A stretch of 64,000 bases of DNA from Ricordea florida. Its lineage: Eukaryota > Cnidaria > Anthozoa > Corallimorpharia > Ricordeidae. Location of the stretch: NCBI GenBank assembly GCA_949710005.1, contig OX453282.1, forward strand, positions 15,615,509-15,679,508, written 5' to 3'. The notes under the pieces were generated by a model that ran no database searches, was not told where the DNA came from, and saw only the letters and a program-made list of their open reading frames with translations. A program made the translations under genes and the position numbers. This document shows, in pieces, positions 1 through 14,800 of this stretch (position 1 is the stretch's first letter; every line of letters starts with the position of its first letter).

Positions 1-3000
1 AATCTTTTCTATACATGTTTTAGTGTAATGTGCAGTACATTTTATTTTGCGATGAAAATTTTGATTGTAACGATTCGATTTCAATCAGAATTCAAGACCA
101 GACTATTTGTTTGTACGCATGCGTGATTCAGACCAAAGCGTGGGCCCCTAAAATAAAAGTTGTTCTATGATATCTTGGCTTGGATAATCTTTGCAATTCC
201 AAAAGTTAGCAGATTTGTACAAGTAGGGCAGGGCATTATCTATGCAGAAAATCAGATTGTTCGTAATTTGCGATCTTATTGAGTTTTGACTGTAAAGATA
301 TTAACTTAAGGCAGCTAAATCTAGAGCAGACGGCTCAGAGAGTACTAAAGTTCATGCAATCAGTGCTCATTACACGAATTAGTTATCAATATTTCATTTT
401 CACCATGTTGTAGCATTTTAAATGAGCTTTAAAACGCACTTTATCTTGTGTTTGTACTTACTCTATAAGCTGAGATACGATACCTGCAGCTGGCTGCCAA
501 GAAACTCGACCTCACTGATTTTGGTGAAAATACATTATAAGAGACTGTATGGGCAGGAGGACCGTCATTTAGGGACTAAGTTATAGAATCATTTCGAATA
601 TTTTCTATACATGTTTTAGTGTGGTGTGCAGTACAGTTTATTTTGCGATGAAAATTTTGATTGTAACGATTCGATTTCAATCAGAATTCAAGACCAGACT
701 ATTTGTTTGTACGCATGCGTTATTCAGACCAAAGCGTGGGCCCCTAAAATAAAAGTTGTTCTATGATATCTTGGCTTGGACAATCTTTGCAATTCCAAAA
801 GTTAGCAGATTTGTACAAGTAGGGCAGGGCATTATCTATGCAGAAAATCAGATTGTTCGTAATTTGCGATCTTATTGAGTTTTGACTGTAAAGATATTAA
901 CTTAAGGCAGCTAAATCTAGAGCAGACGGCTCAGAGAGTACTAAAGTTCATGCAATCAGTGCTCATTACACGAATTAGTTATCAATATTCCATTTTCACC
1001 ATGTTGTAGCATTTGAAATGAACTTTAAAACGCACTTTATCTTGTGTTTGTACTTACTCTAGAAGCTGAGATACGATACCTGCAGCTGGCTGCCAAGAAA
1101 CTCGACCTCACTCATTTTGGTAAAAATACATTATAAGAGACTGTATGGGCAGGAGGACCGTCATTTAGGGGGCTAAGTTATAGAATCATTTCGAATCTTT
1201 TCTATACATGTTTTAGTGTAATGTGCAGTACAGTTTATTTTGCGATGAAAATTTTGATTGTAACGATTCGATTTCAATCAGAATTCAAGACCAGACTATT
1301 TGTTTGTACGCATGCGTGATTCAGACCAAAGCGTGGGCCCCTAAAATAAAAGTTGTTGTATGATATGTTGGCTTGGATAATCTTTGCAATTCCAAAAGTT
1401 AGCAGATTTGTACAAGTAGGGCAGGGCATTATCTATGCAGAAAATCAGATTGTTCGTAATTTGCGATCTTATTGAGTTTTGACTGTAAAGATATTGACTT
1501 AAGGCAGCTAAATCTATAGCAGACGGCCCAGAGAGTACTAAAGTTTATGTAATCAGTGCTCATTACACGAATTAGTTATCAATATTCCATTTTCACCCTG
1601 TTGTAGCATTTGAAATGAACTTTAAAACGCACTTTATCTTGTGTTTGTACTTACTCTAGAAGCTGAGATACGATACCTGCAGCTGGCTGCCAAGAAACTC
1701 GACCTCACTGATTTTGGTAAAAATACATTATAAGAGACTGTATGGGCAGGAGGACCGTCATTTAGGGGGCTAAGTTATAGAATCATTTCGAATCTTTTCT
1801 ATACATGTTTTAGTGTAATGTGCAGTACAGTTTATTTTGCGATGAAAATTTTGATTGTAACGATTCGATTTCAATCAGAATTCAAGACCAGACTATTTGT
1901 TTGTACGCATGCGTGATTCAGACCAAAGCGTGGGCCCCTAAAATAAAAGTTGTTGTATGATATGTTGGCTTGGATAATCTTTGCAATTCCAAAAGTTAGC
2001 AGATTTGTACAAGTAGGGCAGGGCATTATCTATGCAGAAAATCAGATTGTTCGTAATTTGCGATCTTATTGAGTTTTGACTGTAAAGATATTGACTTAAG
2101 GCAGCTAAATCTATAGCAGACGGCCCAGAGAGTACTAAAGCTTATGTAATCAGTGCTCATTACACGAATTAGTTATCAATATTCCATTTTCACCCTGTTG
2201 TAGCATTTGAAATGAACTTTAAAACGCACTTTATCTTGTGTTTGTACTTACTCTAGTAGCTGAGATGCGATACCTGCAGCTGGCTGCCAAGAAACTCGAC
2301 CTAAAAGATTTTGGTGAAAATACATTATAAGAGACTGTATCGGCAGGAGGACCGTCATTTAGGGGGCTAAGTTATAGAATCATTTCGAATCTTTTCTATA
2401 CATGTTTTAGTGTAATGTGCAGTACATTTTATTTTGCGATGAAAATTTTGATTGTAACGATTCGATTTCAATCAGAATTCAAGACCAGACTATTTGTTTG
2501 TACGCATGCGTGATTCAGACCAAAGCGTGGGCCCCTAAAATAAAAGTTGTTCTATGATATCTTGGCTTGGATAATCTTTGCAATTCCAAAAGTTAGCAGA
2601 TTTGTACAAGTATGGCAGGGCATTATCTATGCAGAAAATCAGATTGTTTTTAATTTGCGATCTTATTGAGTTTTGACTGTAAAGATATTGACTTAAGGCA
2701 GCTAAATCTAGAGCAGACGGCTCAGAGAGTACTAAAGTTCATGTAATCAGTGCTCATTACACGAATTAGTTATCAATATTTCATTTTCACCATGTTGTAG
2801 CATTTGAAATGAACTTTAAAACGCACTTTATCTTGTGTTTGTACTTACTCTAGTAGCTGAGATACGATACCTGCAGCTGGCTGCCAAGAAACTCGACCTC
2901 ACTGATTTTAGTGAAAATACATTATAAGAGACTGTATCGGCAGGAGGACCGTCATTTAGGGGGCTAAGTTATAGAATCATTTCGAATCTTTTCTATACAT

Positions 3001-3560
3001 GTTTTAGTGTAATGTGCAGTACAGTTTATTTTGCGATGAAAATTTTGATTGTAACGATTCGATTTCAATCAGAATTCAAGACCAGACTATTTGTTTGTAC
3101 GCATGCGTGATTCAGACCAAAGCGTGGGCCCCTAAAATAAAAGTTGTTCTATGATATCTTGGCTTGGATAATCTTTGCAATTCCAAAAGTTAGCAGATTT
3201 GTACAAGTAGGGCAGGGCATTATCTATGCAGAAAATCAGATTGTTTGTAATTTGCGATCTTATTGAGTTTTGACTGTAAAGATATTGACTTAAGGCAGCT
3301 AAATCTAGAGCAGACGGCTCAGAGAGTACTAAAGTCCATGTAATCAGTGCTCATTACACGAATTAGTTATCAATATTCCATTTTCACCATGTTGTAGCAT
3401 TTGAAATGAACTTTAAAACACACTTGATGTTGTGTTTGTACTTACTCTAGAAGCTGAGATACGATACCTGCAGCTGGCTGCCAAGAAACTCGACCTCACT
3501 GATTTTGGTGAAAATACATTATAAGAGACTGTATGGGCAGGAGGACCGTCATTTAGGGGG
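1..3560. repeat. Long-range duplicated satellite block, copy 1
   Basis: Six successive monomers carry marker variants in the order: GAGCTTTAAAAC plus CTCTATAAG; AATATTTTC plus TTATTCAG; GTATGATATGTTGG; the same again with GAGATGCG; TATGGCAGGG; CACACTTGATGTTG. The same order reappears from 29002 (offset 29001, e.g. position 423 against 29424). Copy 1 has one extra GTATGATATGTTGG monomer, so the offset falls to 28404 after it. This is a segmental duplication inside the array, not independent mutation. Confidence 0.85.
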
Positions 3561-6500
3561 GTAAGTTATAGAATCATTTCGAATCTTTTCTATACATGTT
3601 TTAGTGTGGTGTGCAGTACAGTTTCTTTTGCGATGAAAATTTTAATTGTAACGATTCGATTTCAATCAGAATTCATAATCAGACTATTTGTTTGTACGCA
3701 TGCGTTATTCAGACCAAAGCGTGGGCCCCTAAAATAAAAGTTGTTCTATGATATCTTGGCTTGGATAATCTTTGCAATTCCAAAAGTTAGCATATTTGTA
3801 CAAGTACGACAGGGCATTATCTACGCAGAAAATCAAATTGTTCGTAATTTGCGATCTTATTGAGTTTTGACTGTAAAGATATTGACTTAAGGCAGCTAAA
3901 TATAGAGCAGACGGCTCAGAGAGTACTAAAGTTCATGTAATCAGTGCTCATTACACGAATTAGTTATCAATATTCCCTTTTCACCATGTTGTAGCATTTG
4001 AAATGAACTTTAAAACGCACTTTATCTTGTGTTTGTACTTACTCTAGAAGCTGAGATACGATACCTGCAGCTGGCTGCCAAGAAACTCGACCTCACTGAT
4101 TTTGGTGAAAATACATTATAAGAGACTGTATGGGCAGGAGGACCGTCATTTAGGGGGGTAACTTATAGAATCATTTCAAATCTTTTCTATACATGTTTTA
4201 GTGTGGTGTGCAGTACAGTTTATTTTGCAATGAAAATTTTGATTGTAACGATTTGATTTCAACCAGAATTTAAGATCAGACTATTTGTTTGTACGCATGC
4301 GTGATTCAGACCAAAGCGTGGGCCCCTAAAATAAAACTTGTTCTATGATATCTTGGCTTGGATAATCTTTGCAATTCCAAAAGTTAGCAGATTTGTACAA
4401 GTAGGACAGGGCATTATCTATGCAAAAAATCAAATTGTTCGTAATTTGCGATCCTATTGAGTTTTGACTGTAAAGATATTGACTTAAGGCAGCTAAATCT
4501 AGAGCAGACGGCTCAGAGAGTACTAAAGTTCATGTAATCAGTGCTCATTACACGAATTAGTTATCAATATTCCATTTTCACCATGTTGTAGCATTTGAAA
4601 TGAACTTTAAAACGCACTTTATCTTGTGTTTGTACTTACTCTAGAAGCTGAGATACGATACCTGCAGCTGGCTGCCAAGAAACTCGACCTCACTGATTTT
4701 GGTGAAAATACGTTAAAAGAGACTGTATGGGCATGAGGACCGTCATTTAGGGGGGTAAGTTATAGAATCATTTCGAATCTTTTCTATACATGTTTTAGTG
4801 TGGTGAGCAGTACAGTTTATTTTGCGATGAAAATTTCGATTGTAACGATTCGATTTCAATCAGAATTCAAGATCAGACTATCTGTTTGTATGCATGCGTG
4901 ATTCAGACCAAAGCGTGGGCCTTTAAAATAAAAGTTGTTCTATGATATCTTGGCTTGGATAATCTTTGCAATTCCAAAAGTTAGCAGATTTGTACAAGTA
5001 CGACAGGGCATTATCTACGCAGAAAATCAAATTGGTCGTAATTTGCGATCTTATTGAGTTTTGACTGTAAAAATATTGACTTAAGGCAGCTAAATATAGA
5101 GCAGACGGCTCAGAGAGTACTAAAGTTCATGTAATCAGTGCTCATTACACAAATTAGTTATCAATATTCCCTTTTCACCACGTTGTAGCATTTGAAATGA
5201 ACTTTAAAACGCACTTTATCTTGTGTTTGTACTTACTCTAGAAGCTGAGATACGATACCTGCAGCTGGCTGCCAAGAAACTCGACCTCACTGATTTTGGT
5301 GAAAATACGTTATAAGAGACTGTATGGGCAGGAGGACCGTCATTTAGGGGGGTAAGTTATAGAATCATTTCGAATCTTTTCTATACATGTTTTAGTGTGG
5401 TGAGCAGTACAGTTTATTTTGCGATGAAAATTTCGATTGTAACGATTCGATTTCAATCAGAATTCAAGATCAGACTATCTGTTTGTATGCATGCGTGATT
5501 CAGACCAAAGCGTGGGCCTTTTGAAATAAAAGTTGTTCTATGATATCTTGGCTTGGATAATCTTTGCAATTCCAAAAGTTAGCAGATTTGTACAAGTAGG
5601 ACAGGGCATTATCTATGCAGAAAATCAGATTGTTTGTAACTTGCGATCTTATTGAGTTTTGACTGTAAAGATATTGACTTAAGGCAGCTAAATCTAGAGC
5701 AGACGGCTCAGAGAGTACTAAAGTTCATGTAATCAGTGCTCATTACACGAATTAGTTATCAATATTCCATTTTCACCATGTTGTATCATTTGAAATGAAC
5801 TTTAAAACACACTTTATCTTGTGTTTGTACTTACTCTAGAAGCTGAGATACGATACCTGCAGCTGGCTGCCAAGAAACTCGACCTCACTGATTTTGGTGA
5901 AAATACATTATAAGAGACTGTATGGGCAGGAGGACCGTCATTTAGGGGGGTAAGTTATAGAATCATTTCGAATCTTTTCTATACATGTTTTAGTGTGGTG
6001 TGCAGTACAGTTTATTTTGCGATGAAAATTTTGATTGTAACGATTCGATTTCAATCAGAATTCAAGATCAGACTATCTGTTTGTATGCATGCGTGATTCA
6101 GACCAAAGCGTGGGCCTTTAAAATAAAAGTTGTTTTATGATATCTTGGCTTGGATAATCTTTGCAATTCCAAAAGTTAGCAGATTTGTACAAGTACGACA
6201 GGGCATTATCTACGCAGAAAATCAAATTGTTCGTAATTTGCGATCTTATTGAGTTTTGACTGTAAAAATATTGACTTAAGGCAGCTAAATATAGAGCAGA
6301 CGGCTCAGAGAGTACTAAAGTTCATGTAATCAGTGCTCATTACACGAATTAGTTATCAATATTCCCTTTTCACCATGTTGTAGCATTTGAAATGAACTTT
6401 AAAACGCACTTTATCTTGTGTTTGTACTTACTCTAGAAGCTGAGATACGATACCTGCAGCTGGCTGCCAAGAAACTCGACCTCACTGATTTTGGTGAAAA

Positions 6501-9500
6501 TACGTTATAAGAGACTGTATGGGCAGGAGGACCGTCATTTAGGGGGGTAAGTTATAGAATCATTTCGAATCTTTTCTATACATGTTTTAGTGTGGTGTGC
6601 AGTAAAGTTTATTTTGCGATGAAAATTTTGATTGTAACGATTCGATTTCAATCAGAATTCAAGATCAGACTATTTGTTTGTACGCATGCGTGATTCAGAC
6701 CAAAGCGTGGGCCCCTAAAATAAAAGTTGTTCTATGATATCTTGGCTTGGATAATCTTTGCAATTCCAAAAGTTAGCAGATTTTTACAAGTAGGACAGGG
6801 CATTATCTATGCAGAATATCAAATTGTTCGTAATTTGCGATGTTATTGAGTTTTGACTGTAAAGATATTGACTTAAGGCAGCTAAATCTAGAGCAGACGG
6901 CTCAGAGAGTACTAAAGTTCATGTAATCAGTGCTCATTACACGAATTAGTTATCAATATTCCATTTTCACCATGTTGTATCATTTGAAATGAACTTTAAA
7001 ACACACTTTATCTTGTGTTTGTACTTACTCTAGAAGCTGAGATACGATACCTGCAGCTGGCTGCCAAGAAACTCGACCTCACTGATTTTGGTTAAAATAA
7101 GTTATAAGAGACTGTATGGGCAGGAGGACCGTCATTTAGGGGGGTAAGTTATAGAATCATTTCGAATCTTTTCTATACATATTTTAGTGTGGTGTGCAGT
7201 AAAGTTTATTTTGCGATGAAAATTTTGATTGTAACGATTCGATTTCAATCAGAATTCAAGATCAGACTATTTGTTTGTACGCATGCGTGATTCAGACCAA
7301 AGCGTGGGCCCCTAAAATAAAAGTTGTTCTATGATATCTTGGCTTGGATAATCTTTGCAATTCCAAAAGTTAGCAGATTTGTACAAGTAGGACAGGGCAT
7401 TATCTATGCAGAATATCAAATTGTTCGTAATTTGCGATGTTATTGAGTTTTGACTGTAAAGATATTGACTTAAGGCAGCTAAATCTAGAGCACACGGCTC
7501 AGAGAGTACTAAAGTTCATGTAATCAGTGCTCATTACACGAATTAGTTATCAATATTCCATTTTCACCATGTTGTATCATTTGAAATGAACTTTAAAACA
7601 CACTTTATCTTGTGTTTGTACTTACTCGAGATGTTGAGATACGATACCTGCAGCTGGCTGCCAAGAAACTCGACCTCACTGATTTTGGTTAAAATAAGTT
7701 ATAAGAGACTGTATGGGCAGGAGGACCGTCATTTAGGGGGGTAAGTTATAGAATCATTTCGAATCTTTTCTATACATATTTTAGTGTGGTGTGCAGTACA
7801 GTTTATTTTGCGATGAAAATTTTGATTGTAACGATTCGATTTCAATCAGAATTTAAGATCAGACTATTTGTTTGTATGCATGCGTGATTCAGACCAAAGC
7901 GTGGGCCTTTAAAATAAAAGTTGTTCTATGATATCTTGGCTTGGATAATCTTTGCAATTCCAAAAGTTAGCAGATTTGTACAAGTAGGACAGGGCATTAT
8001 CTATGCAGATAATCAGATTGTTTGTAATTTGAGATCTTATTGAGTTTTGACTGTAAAGATATTGACTTAAGGCAGCTAAATCTAGAGCAGACGGCTCAGA
8101 GAGTACTAAATATCATGTAATCAGTGCTCATTACACGAATTAGTTATCAATATTCCATTTTCACCATGTTGTAGCATTTGAAATGAACTTTAAAACGCAC
8201 TTTATCTTGTGTTTGTACTTACTCTAGAAGCTGAGATACGATACCTGCAGCTGGCTGGCAAGAAACTCGACCTCACTGATTTTGGTGAAATTACATTATA
8301 AGAGACTGTATGGGCAGGAGGACCGTCATTTAGGGGAATAAGTTATAGATTAATTTCGAATCTTTTCTATACATGTTTTAGTGTGGTGTGCAGTACAGTT
8401 TATTTTGCGATGAAAATTTTGATTGTAACGATTCGATTTCAATCAGAATTCAAGACCAGACTATTTGTTTGTACGCATGCGTGATTGAGACCAAAGCGTG
8501 GGCCCCTAAAATAAAAGTTGTTCTATGATATCTTGGCTTGGATAATCTTTGCAATTCCAAAAGTTAGCAGATTTGTACAAGTAGGGCTGGGCATTATCTA
8601 TGCAGAAAATCAGATTGTTCGTAATTTGCGATCTTATTGAGTTTTGACTGTAAAGATATTGACTTAAGGCAGCTAAATCTAGAGCACACGGCTCTGAGAG
8701 TACTAAATTTCATGTAATCAGTGCTCTTTACGCGAATTAGTTATCAATATTCCATTTTCAACATGTTGTAGGATTTGAAATGAACTTTAAAACGCACTTT
8801 ATCTTGTGTTTGTACTTACTCTAGAAGCTGAGATACGATACCTGCAGCTGGCTGCCAAGAAACTCGACCTCACTGATTTTGGTGAAAATACATTATAAGA
8901 GACTGTATGGGCAGGATGACCGTCATTTAGGGGGGTAAGTTATAGAATAATTTCGAATCCTTTCTATACATGTTTTAGTGTGGTGTGCAGTACAGTTTAT
9001 TTTTGCGATGAAAATTTTGATTGTAACCATTCGATTTCAATCAGAATTGAAGACCAGACTATTTGTTTGTACGCATGCGTGATTTAGACCAAAGCGTGGG
9101 CCCCTAAAATAAAAGTTGTTCTATGATATCTTGGCTTGGATAATCTTTGCAATTCCAAAAGTTAGAAGATTTGTACAAGTAGGGCAGGGCATTATCTATG
9201 CAGAAAATCAGATTGTTCGTAATTTGCGATCTTATTGAGTTTTGACTGTAAAGATATTGACTTAAGGCAGCTAAATCTAGAGCAGACGGCTTAGAGAGTA
9301 CTAAAGTTCATGTAATCAGTGCTCATTACACGAATTAGTTATCAATATTCCATTTTTACCATGTTGTATCATTTGAAATGAACTTTAAAACGCACTTTAT
9401 CTTGTGTTTGTACTTACTCTAGAAGCTGAGATACAATACCTGCAGCTGGCTGCCAAGAAACTCGACCTCACTGATTTTGGTGAAAATACATTATAAGAGA

Positions 9501-10741
9501 CTGTATGGGCAGGAGGACCGTCATTTAGGGGGGTAAGTTATAGAATCATTTCGAATCTTTTCTATACATGTTTTAGTTTGGTGTGCAGTACAGTTTATTT
9601 TGCCATGAAAATTTTGTTTGTAACGATTCGATTTCAACAGAAATTCAAAATCAGACTATTTGATTGTACACATCCGTGATTCAGACCAAAGCGTGGGCCC
9701 CTAAAATAAAAGTTGTTCTATGATATCTTGGCTTGGATAATTTTTGCAATTCCAAAAAGTAGCAGATTTTTACAAGTAGAGCAGGGCATTATCTATGCAG
9801 AAAATCAGTTTGTTCGTAATTTGCGATCTTATTGAGTTTTGACTGTAAAGATATTGACTTAAGGCAGCTAAATCTAGAGCAGATGGCTCAGAGAGTACTA
9901 AAGTTTATGTAATCAGTGCTCATTGCACGAATTAACTATCAATATTCCATTTTCACCATGTTGTAGCATTTGAAATGAACTTTAAAACGCACTTTATCTT
10001 GTGTTTGTACTTACTCTAGAAGCTGAGATACGATACCTGCAGCTGGCTGCCAAGAAACTCGACCTCACTAATTTTGGTGAAAATACATCATAAGACTGTA
10101 TGGGCAGGAGGACCGTCATTTAGGGGGGTAAGTTATAGAATCATTTCGAATCTTTTCTATACGTGTTTTAGTGTGGTGTGCAGTACAGTTTATTTTGCGA
10201 TGAAAATTTTGATTGTAACGATTTGATTTCAATCAGAATTCAAGATCACACTATTTGTTTGTACGCATGCGTGATTCAGACCAAAGCGTGGGCCCCTAAA
10301 ATAAAAGTTGTTCCATGATATCTTGGCTTGGATAATCTTTGCAATTCCAAAAGTTAGCAGATTTGTACAAGTAGGGCAAGGCATTATCTATGCAGAAAAT
10401 CAGATTGTTCGTAATTTGCGATCTTATTTAGTTTTGACTGTAAAGATATTGACTTAAGGCAGCTAAATCTAGAGCAGACGGCTCAGAGAGTACTAAAGTT
10501 CATGTAATCAGTGTTTATTACACGAATTAGTTATCAATATTCCATTTTCACCATGTTGTAGCATTTGAAATGAACTTTAAAACGCACCTTATCTTGTGTT
10601 TGTACTTACTCTAGTAGCTGAGATACGATACCTGCAGCTGGCTGCCAAGAAACTCGACCTCACTCATTTTGGTGAAAATACATTATAAGAGACTGTATGG
10701 GCAGGAGGACCGTCATTTAGGGGTGTAAGTTATAGAATCAT

Positions 10742-11093
10742 TTCGAATCTTTTCTATACATGTTTTAGTGTGGTGTGCAGTACAGTTTATTTTGCGATGA
10801 AAATTTTGTTTGTAACGATTCGATTTCAACCAGAATTCAAGATCAGACTATTTGATTGTACACATGCGTGATTCAGACCAAAGCGTGGGCCCCTAAAATA
10901 AAAGTTGTTCTATGATATCTTGGCTTGGATAATCTTTGCAATTCCAAAAGTTAGCAGATTTGTACAAGTAGGGCAGGGCATTATCTATGCAGAAAATCAG
11001 ATTGTTCGTAATTTGCGATCTTCTTGAGTTTTGACTGTAAAGATATTAACTTAAGGCACGTCATTTAGCGGGCTAAGTTATAGAATCATTTCG
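10742..11093. repeat. Satellite monomer with 249 bp internal deletion
   Basis: At 11058/11059 the sequence jumps from TTAAGGCA to CGTCATTTAG. In intact monomers these are separated by 249 bp (compare 909 with 1159). The unit is therefore about 350 bp and shifts the phase of everything to its right by that amount. It is the only large internal deletion I found in the left array. Confidence 0.85.
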
Positions 11094-11879
11094 AATCTTT
11101 TCTATACATGTTTTAGTGTGGTGTGCAGTACAGTTTATTTTGCGATAAAAATTTTGATTGTAACGATTCGATTTCAATCAGAATTGAACACCAGACTATT
11201 TGTTTGTACGCATGCGTGATTCAGACCAAAGCGTGGGCCCCTAAAATAAAAGTTGTTCTATAATATCTTGGCTTGGATAATCTTTGAAATTCCAAAAGTT
11301 ACCAGATTTGAACAAGTAGGGCAGGGCATTATCTATGCAGAAAATCAAATTCTTCGTAATTTGCGATCTTATTGAGTTTTGACTGTAAAGATATTGACTC
11401 AAGGCAGCTAAATCTAGAGCAGACGGCTCAGAGAGTACTAAAGTTCATGCAATCAGTGCTCATTACACGAATTAGTTATCAATATTTCATTTTCACCATG
11501 TGGTAGCATTTGAAATGAACTTTAAAACGCACTTTATCTTGTGTTTGTACTTACTCTAGAAGCTGAGATACGATACCTGCAGCTGGCTGCCAAAAAACTC
11601 GACCTCACTGATTTTGGTGAAAATACATTATAAGAGACTCTATGGGCAGGAGGACCGTCATTTAGGGGGGAAAGTTATAGAATCATTTCGAATCTTTTCT
11701 ATACATATTTTAGTGTGGTGTGCAGTACAGTTTATTTTGCGATGAAAATTTTGATTGTAACGATTCGATTTCAATCAGAATTCAAGACCAGACTATTTGT
11801 TTGTACGCATGCGTGATTCAGACCAAAGCGTGGGCCCCTAAAATAAAAGTTGTTCTATGATATCTTGGCTTGGATAATC

Positions 11880-14800
11880 TTTGCAATTCCAAAAGTTAGC
11901 AGATTTGTACAAGTACGACAGGGCATTATCTATGCAGAAAATCAAATTCTTCGTAATTTGCGATCTTATTGAGTTTTGACTGTAAAGATATTGACTTAAG
12001 GCAGCTAAATCTAGAGCACACGGCTCAGAGAGTACTAAAGTTCATGCAATCAGTGCTCATTACACGAATTAGTTATCAATATTCCATTTTCACCATGTTG
12101 TAGCATTTGAAATGAACTTTAAAACGCACTTTATCTTGTGTTTGTACTTACTCTAGAAGCTGAGATACGATACCTGCAGCTCGCTGCCAAGAAACTCGAC
12201 CTCACTGATTTTGGTGAAAATACATTATAAGAGACTGTATGGGCAGGAGGACCGTCATTTAGGGGACTAAGTTATAGAATCATTTCGAATCTTTTCTATA
12301 CATGTTTTAGTGTGGTGTGCAGTACAGTTTATTTTGCGATGAAAATTTTGATTGTAACGATTCGATTTCAATCAGAATTCAAGACCAGACTATTTGTTTG
12401 TACGCATGCGTGATTCAGACCAAAGCGTGGGCCCCTAAAATAAAAGTTGTTCTATGATATCTTGGCTTGGATAATCTTTGCAATTCCAAAAGTTAGCAGA
12501 TTTGTACAAGTAGGGCAGGGCATTATCTATGCAGAAAATCAGATTGTTCGTAATTTGCGATCTTATTGAGTTTTGACTGTAAAGATATTGACTTAAGGCA
12601 GCTAAATCTAGAGCAGACGGCTCAGAGAGTACTAACGTTCATGCAATCAGTGCTCATTACACGAATTAGTTATCAATATTTCATTTTCACCATGTTGTAG
12701 CATTTGAAATGAACTTTAAAACGCACTTTATCTTGTGTTTGTACTTACTCTAGAAGCTGAGATACGATACCTGCAGCTGGCTGCCAAGAAACTCGACCTT
12801 ACTAATTTTGGTGAAAATACATTATAATAGACTGTATGGGCAGCAGGACCGTCATTTAGGGGACTACGTTATAGAATCATTTCGAATCTTTTCTATACAT
12901 GTTTTAGTGTAATGTGCAGTACACTTTATTTTGCGATGAAAATTTTGATTGTAACGATTCGATTTCAATCAGAATTCAAGACCAGACTATTTGTTTGTAC
13001 GCATGCGTGATTCAGACCAAAGCGTGGGCTCTAAAATAAAAGTTGTTCTATGATATCTTGGATTGGAGAATCTTTGCAATTCCAAAAGTTAGCAAATTTG
13101 TACAAGTAGGGCAGGGCATTATCTATGCAGAAAATCAGTTTGTTCTTAATTTGCGATCTTATTGAGTTTTGACTGTAAAGATATTGACTTAAGGCAGCTA
13201 AATCTAGAGCAGACGGCTCAGAGAGTACTAAAGTTCATGTAATCAGTGCTCATTACACGAATTAGTTATCAATATTTCATTTTCACCATGTTGTAGCATT
13301 TGAAATGAACTTTAAAACGCAATTTACCTTGTGTTTGTACTTACTCTAGAAGCTGAGATACGATACCTGCAGCTTGCTGCCAAGAAACTCGACCTCACTG
13401 ATTTTGGTGAAAATACATTATAAGAGACTGTATGGGCAGGAGGACCGTCATTTAGGGGACTAAGTTATAGAATCATTTCGAATCTTTTCTATAGATGTTT
13501 TAGTGTGGTGTGATGTACAGTTTTGTTTTGCGATGAAAATTTTGATTGTAACGATTCGATTTCAATCAGAATTCAAGACCAGACTATTTGTTTGTACGCA
13601 TGCGTGATTCAGACCAAATCGTGGGCCCCTAAAATAAAAGTTGTTCTATGATATCTTGGCTTGGATAATCTTTGCAATTCCAAAAGTTAGCAGATTTGTA
13701 CAAGTACGACAGGGCATTATCTATGCAGAAAATCAAATTCTTCGTAATTTGCGATCTTATTGAGTTTTGACTGTAAAGATATTGACTTAAGGCAGCTAAA
13801 TCTAGAGCACACGGCTCAGAGAGTACTAAAGTTCATGCAATCAGTGCTCATTACACGAATTAGTTATCAATATTCCATTTTCACCATGTTGTAGCATTTG
13901 AAATGAACTTTAAAACGCACTTTATCTTGTGTTTGTACTTACTCTAGAAGCTGAGATACGATACCTGCAGCTTGCTGCCAAGAAACTCGACCTCACTGAT
14001 TTTGGTGAAAATACATTATAAGAGACTGTATGGGCAGGAGGACCGTCATTTAGGGGACTAAGTTATAGAATCATTTCGAATCTTTTCTATACATGTTTTA
14101 GTGTGGTGTGCAGTACAGTTTATTTTGCGATGAAAATTTTGATTGTAACGATTCGATTTCAATCAGAATTCAAGACCAGACTATTTGTTTGTACGCATGC
14201 GTGATTCAGACCAAAGCGTGGGCCCCTAAAATAAAAGTTGTTCTATGATATCTTGGCTTGGATAATCTTTGCAATTCCAAAAGTTAGCAGATTTGTACAA
14301 GTAGGGCAGGGCATTATCTATGCAGAAAATCAGATTGTTCGTAATTTGCGATCTTATTGAGTTTTGACTGTAAAGATATTGACTTAAGGCAGCTAAATCT
14401 AGAGCAGACGGCTCAGAGAGTACTAACGTTCATGCAATCAGTGCTCATTACACGAATTAGTTATCAATATTTCATTTTCACCATGTTGTAGCATTTGAAA
14501 TGAACTTTAAAACGCACTTTATCTTGTGTTTGTACTTACTCTAGAAGCTGAGATACGATACCTGCAGCTGGCTGCCAAGAAACTCGACCTTACTAATTTT
14601 GGTGAAAATACATTATAATAGACTGTATGGGCAGCAGGACCGTCATTTAGGGGACTACGTTATAGAATCATTTCGAATCTTTTCTATACATGTTTTAGTG
14701 TAATGTGCAGTACAGTTTATTTTGCGATGAAAATTTTGATTGTAACGATTCGATTTCAATCAGAATTCAAGACCAGACTATTTGTTTGTACGCATGCGTG

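Noticed and set aside
1150..1200. Telomere-like TTAGGG and a tRNA B-box-like TTTCGAATC in each monomer
   Set aside because: The TTAGGG is part of ATTTAGGGGG and never tandem. The B-box match lacks its leading GG and no A box or cloverleaf could be drawn.
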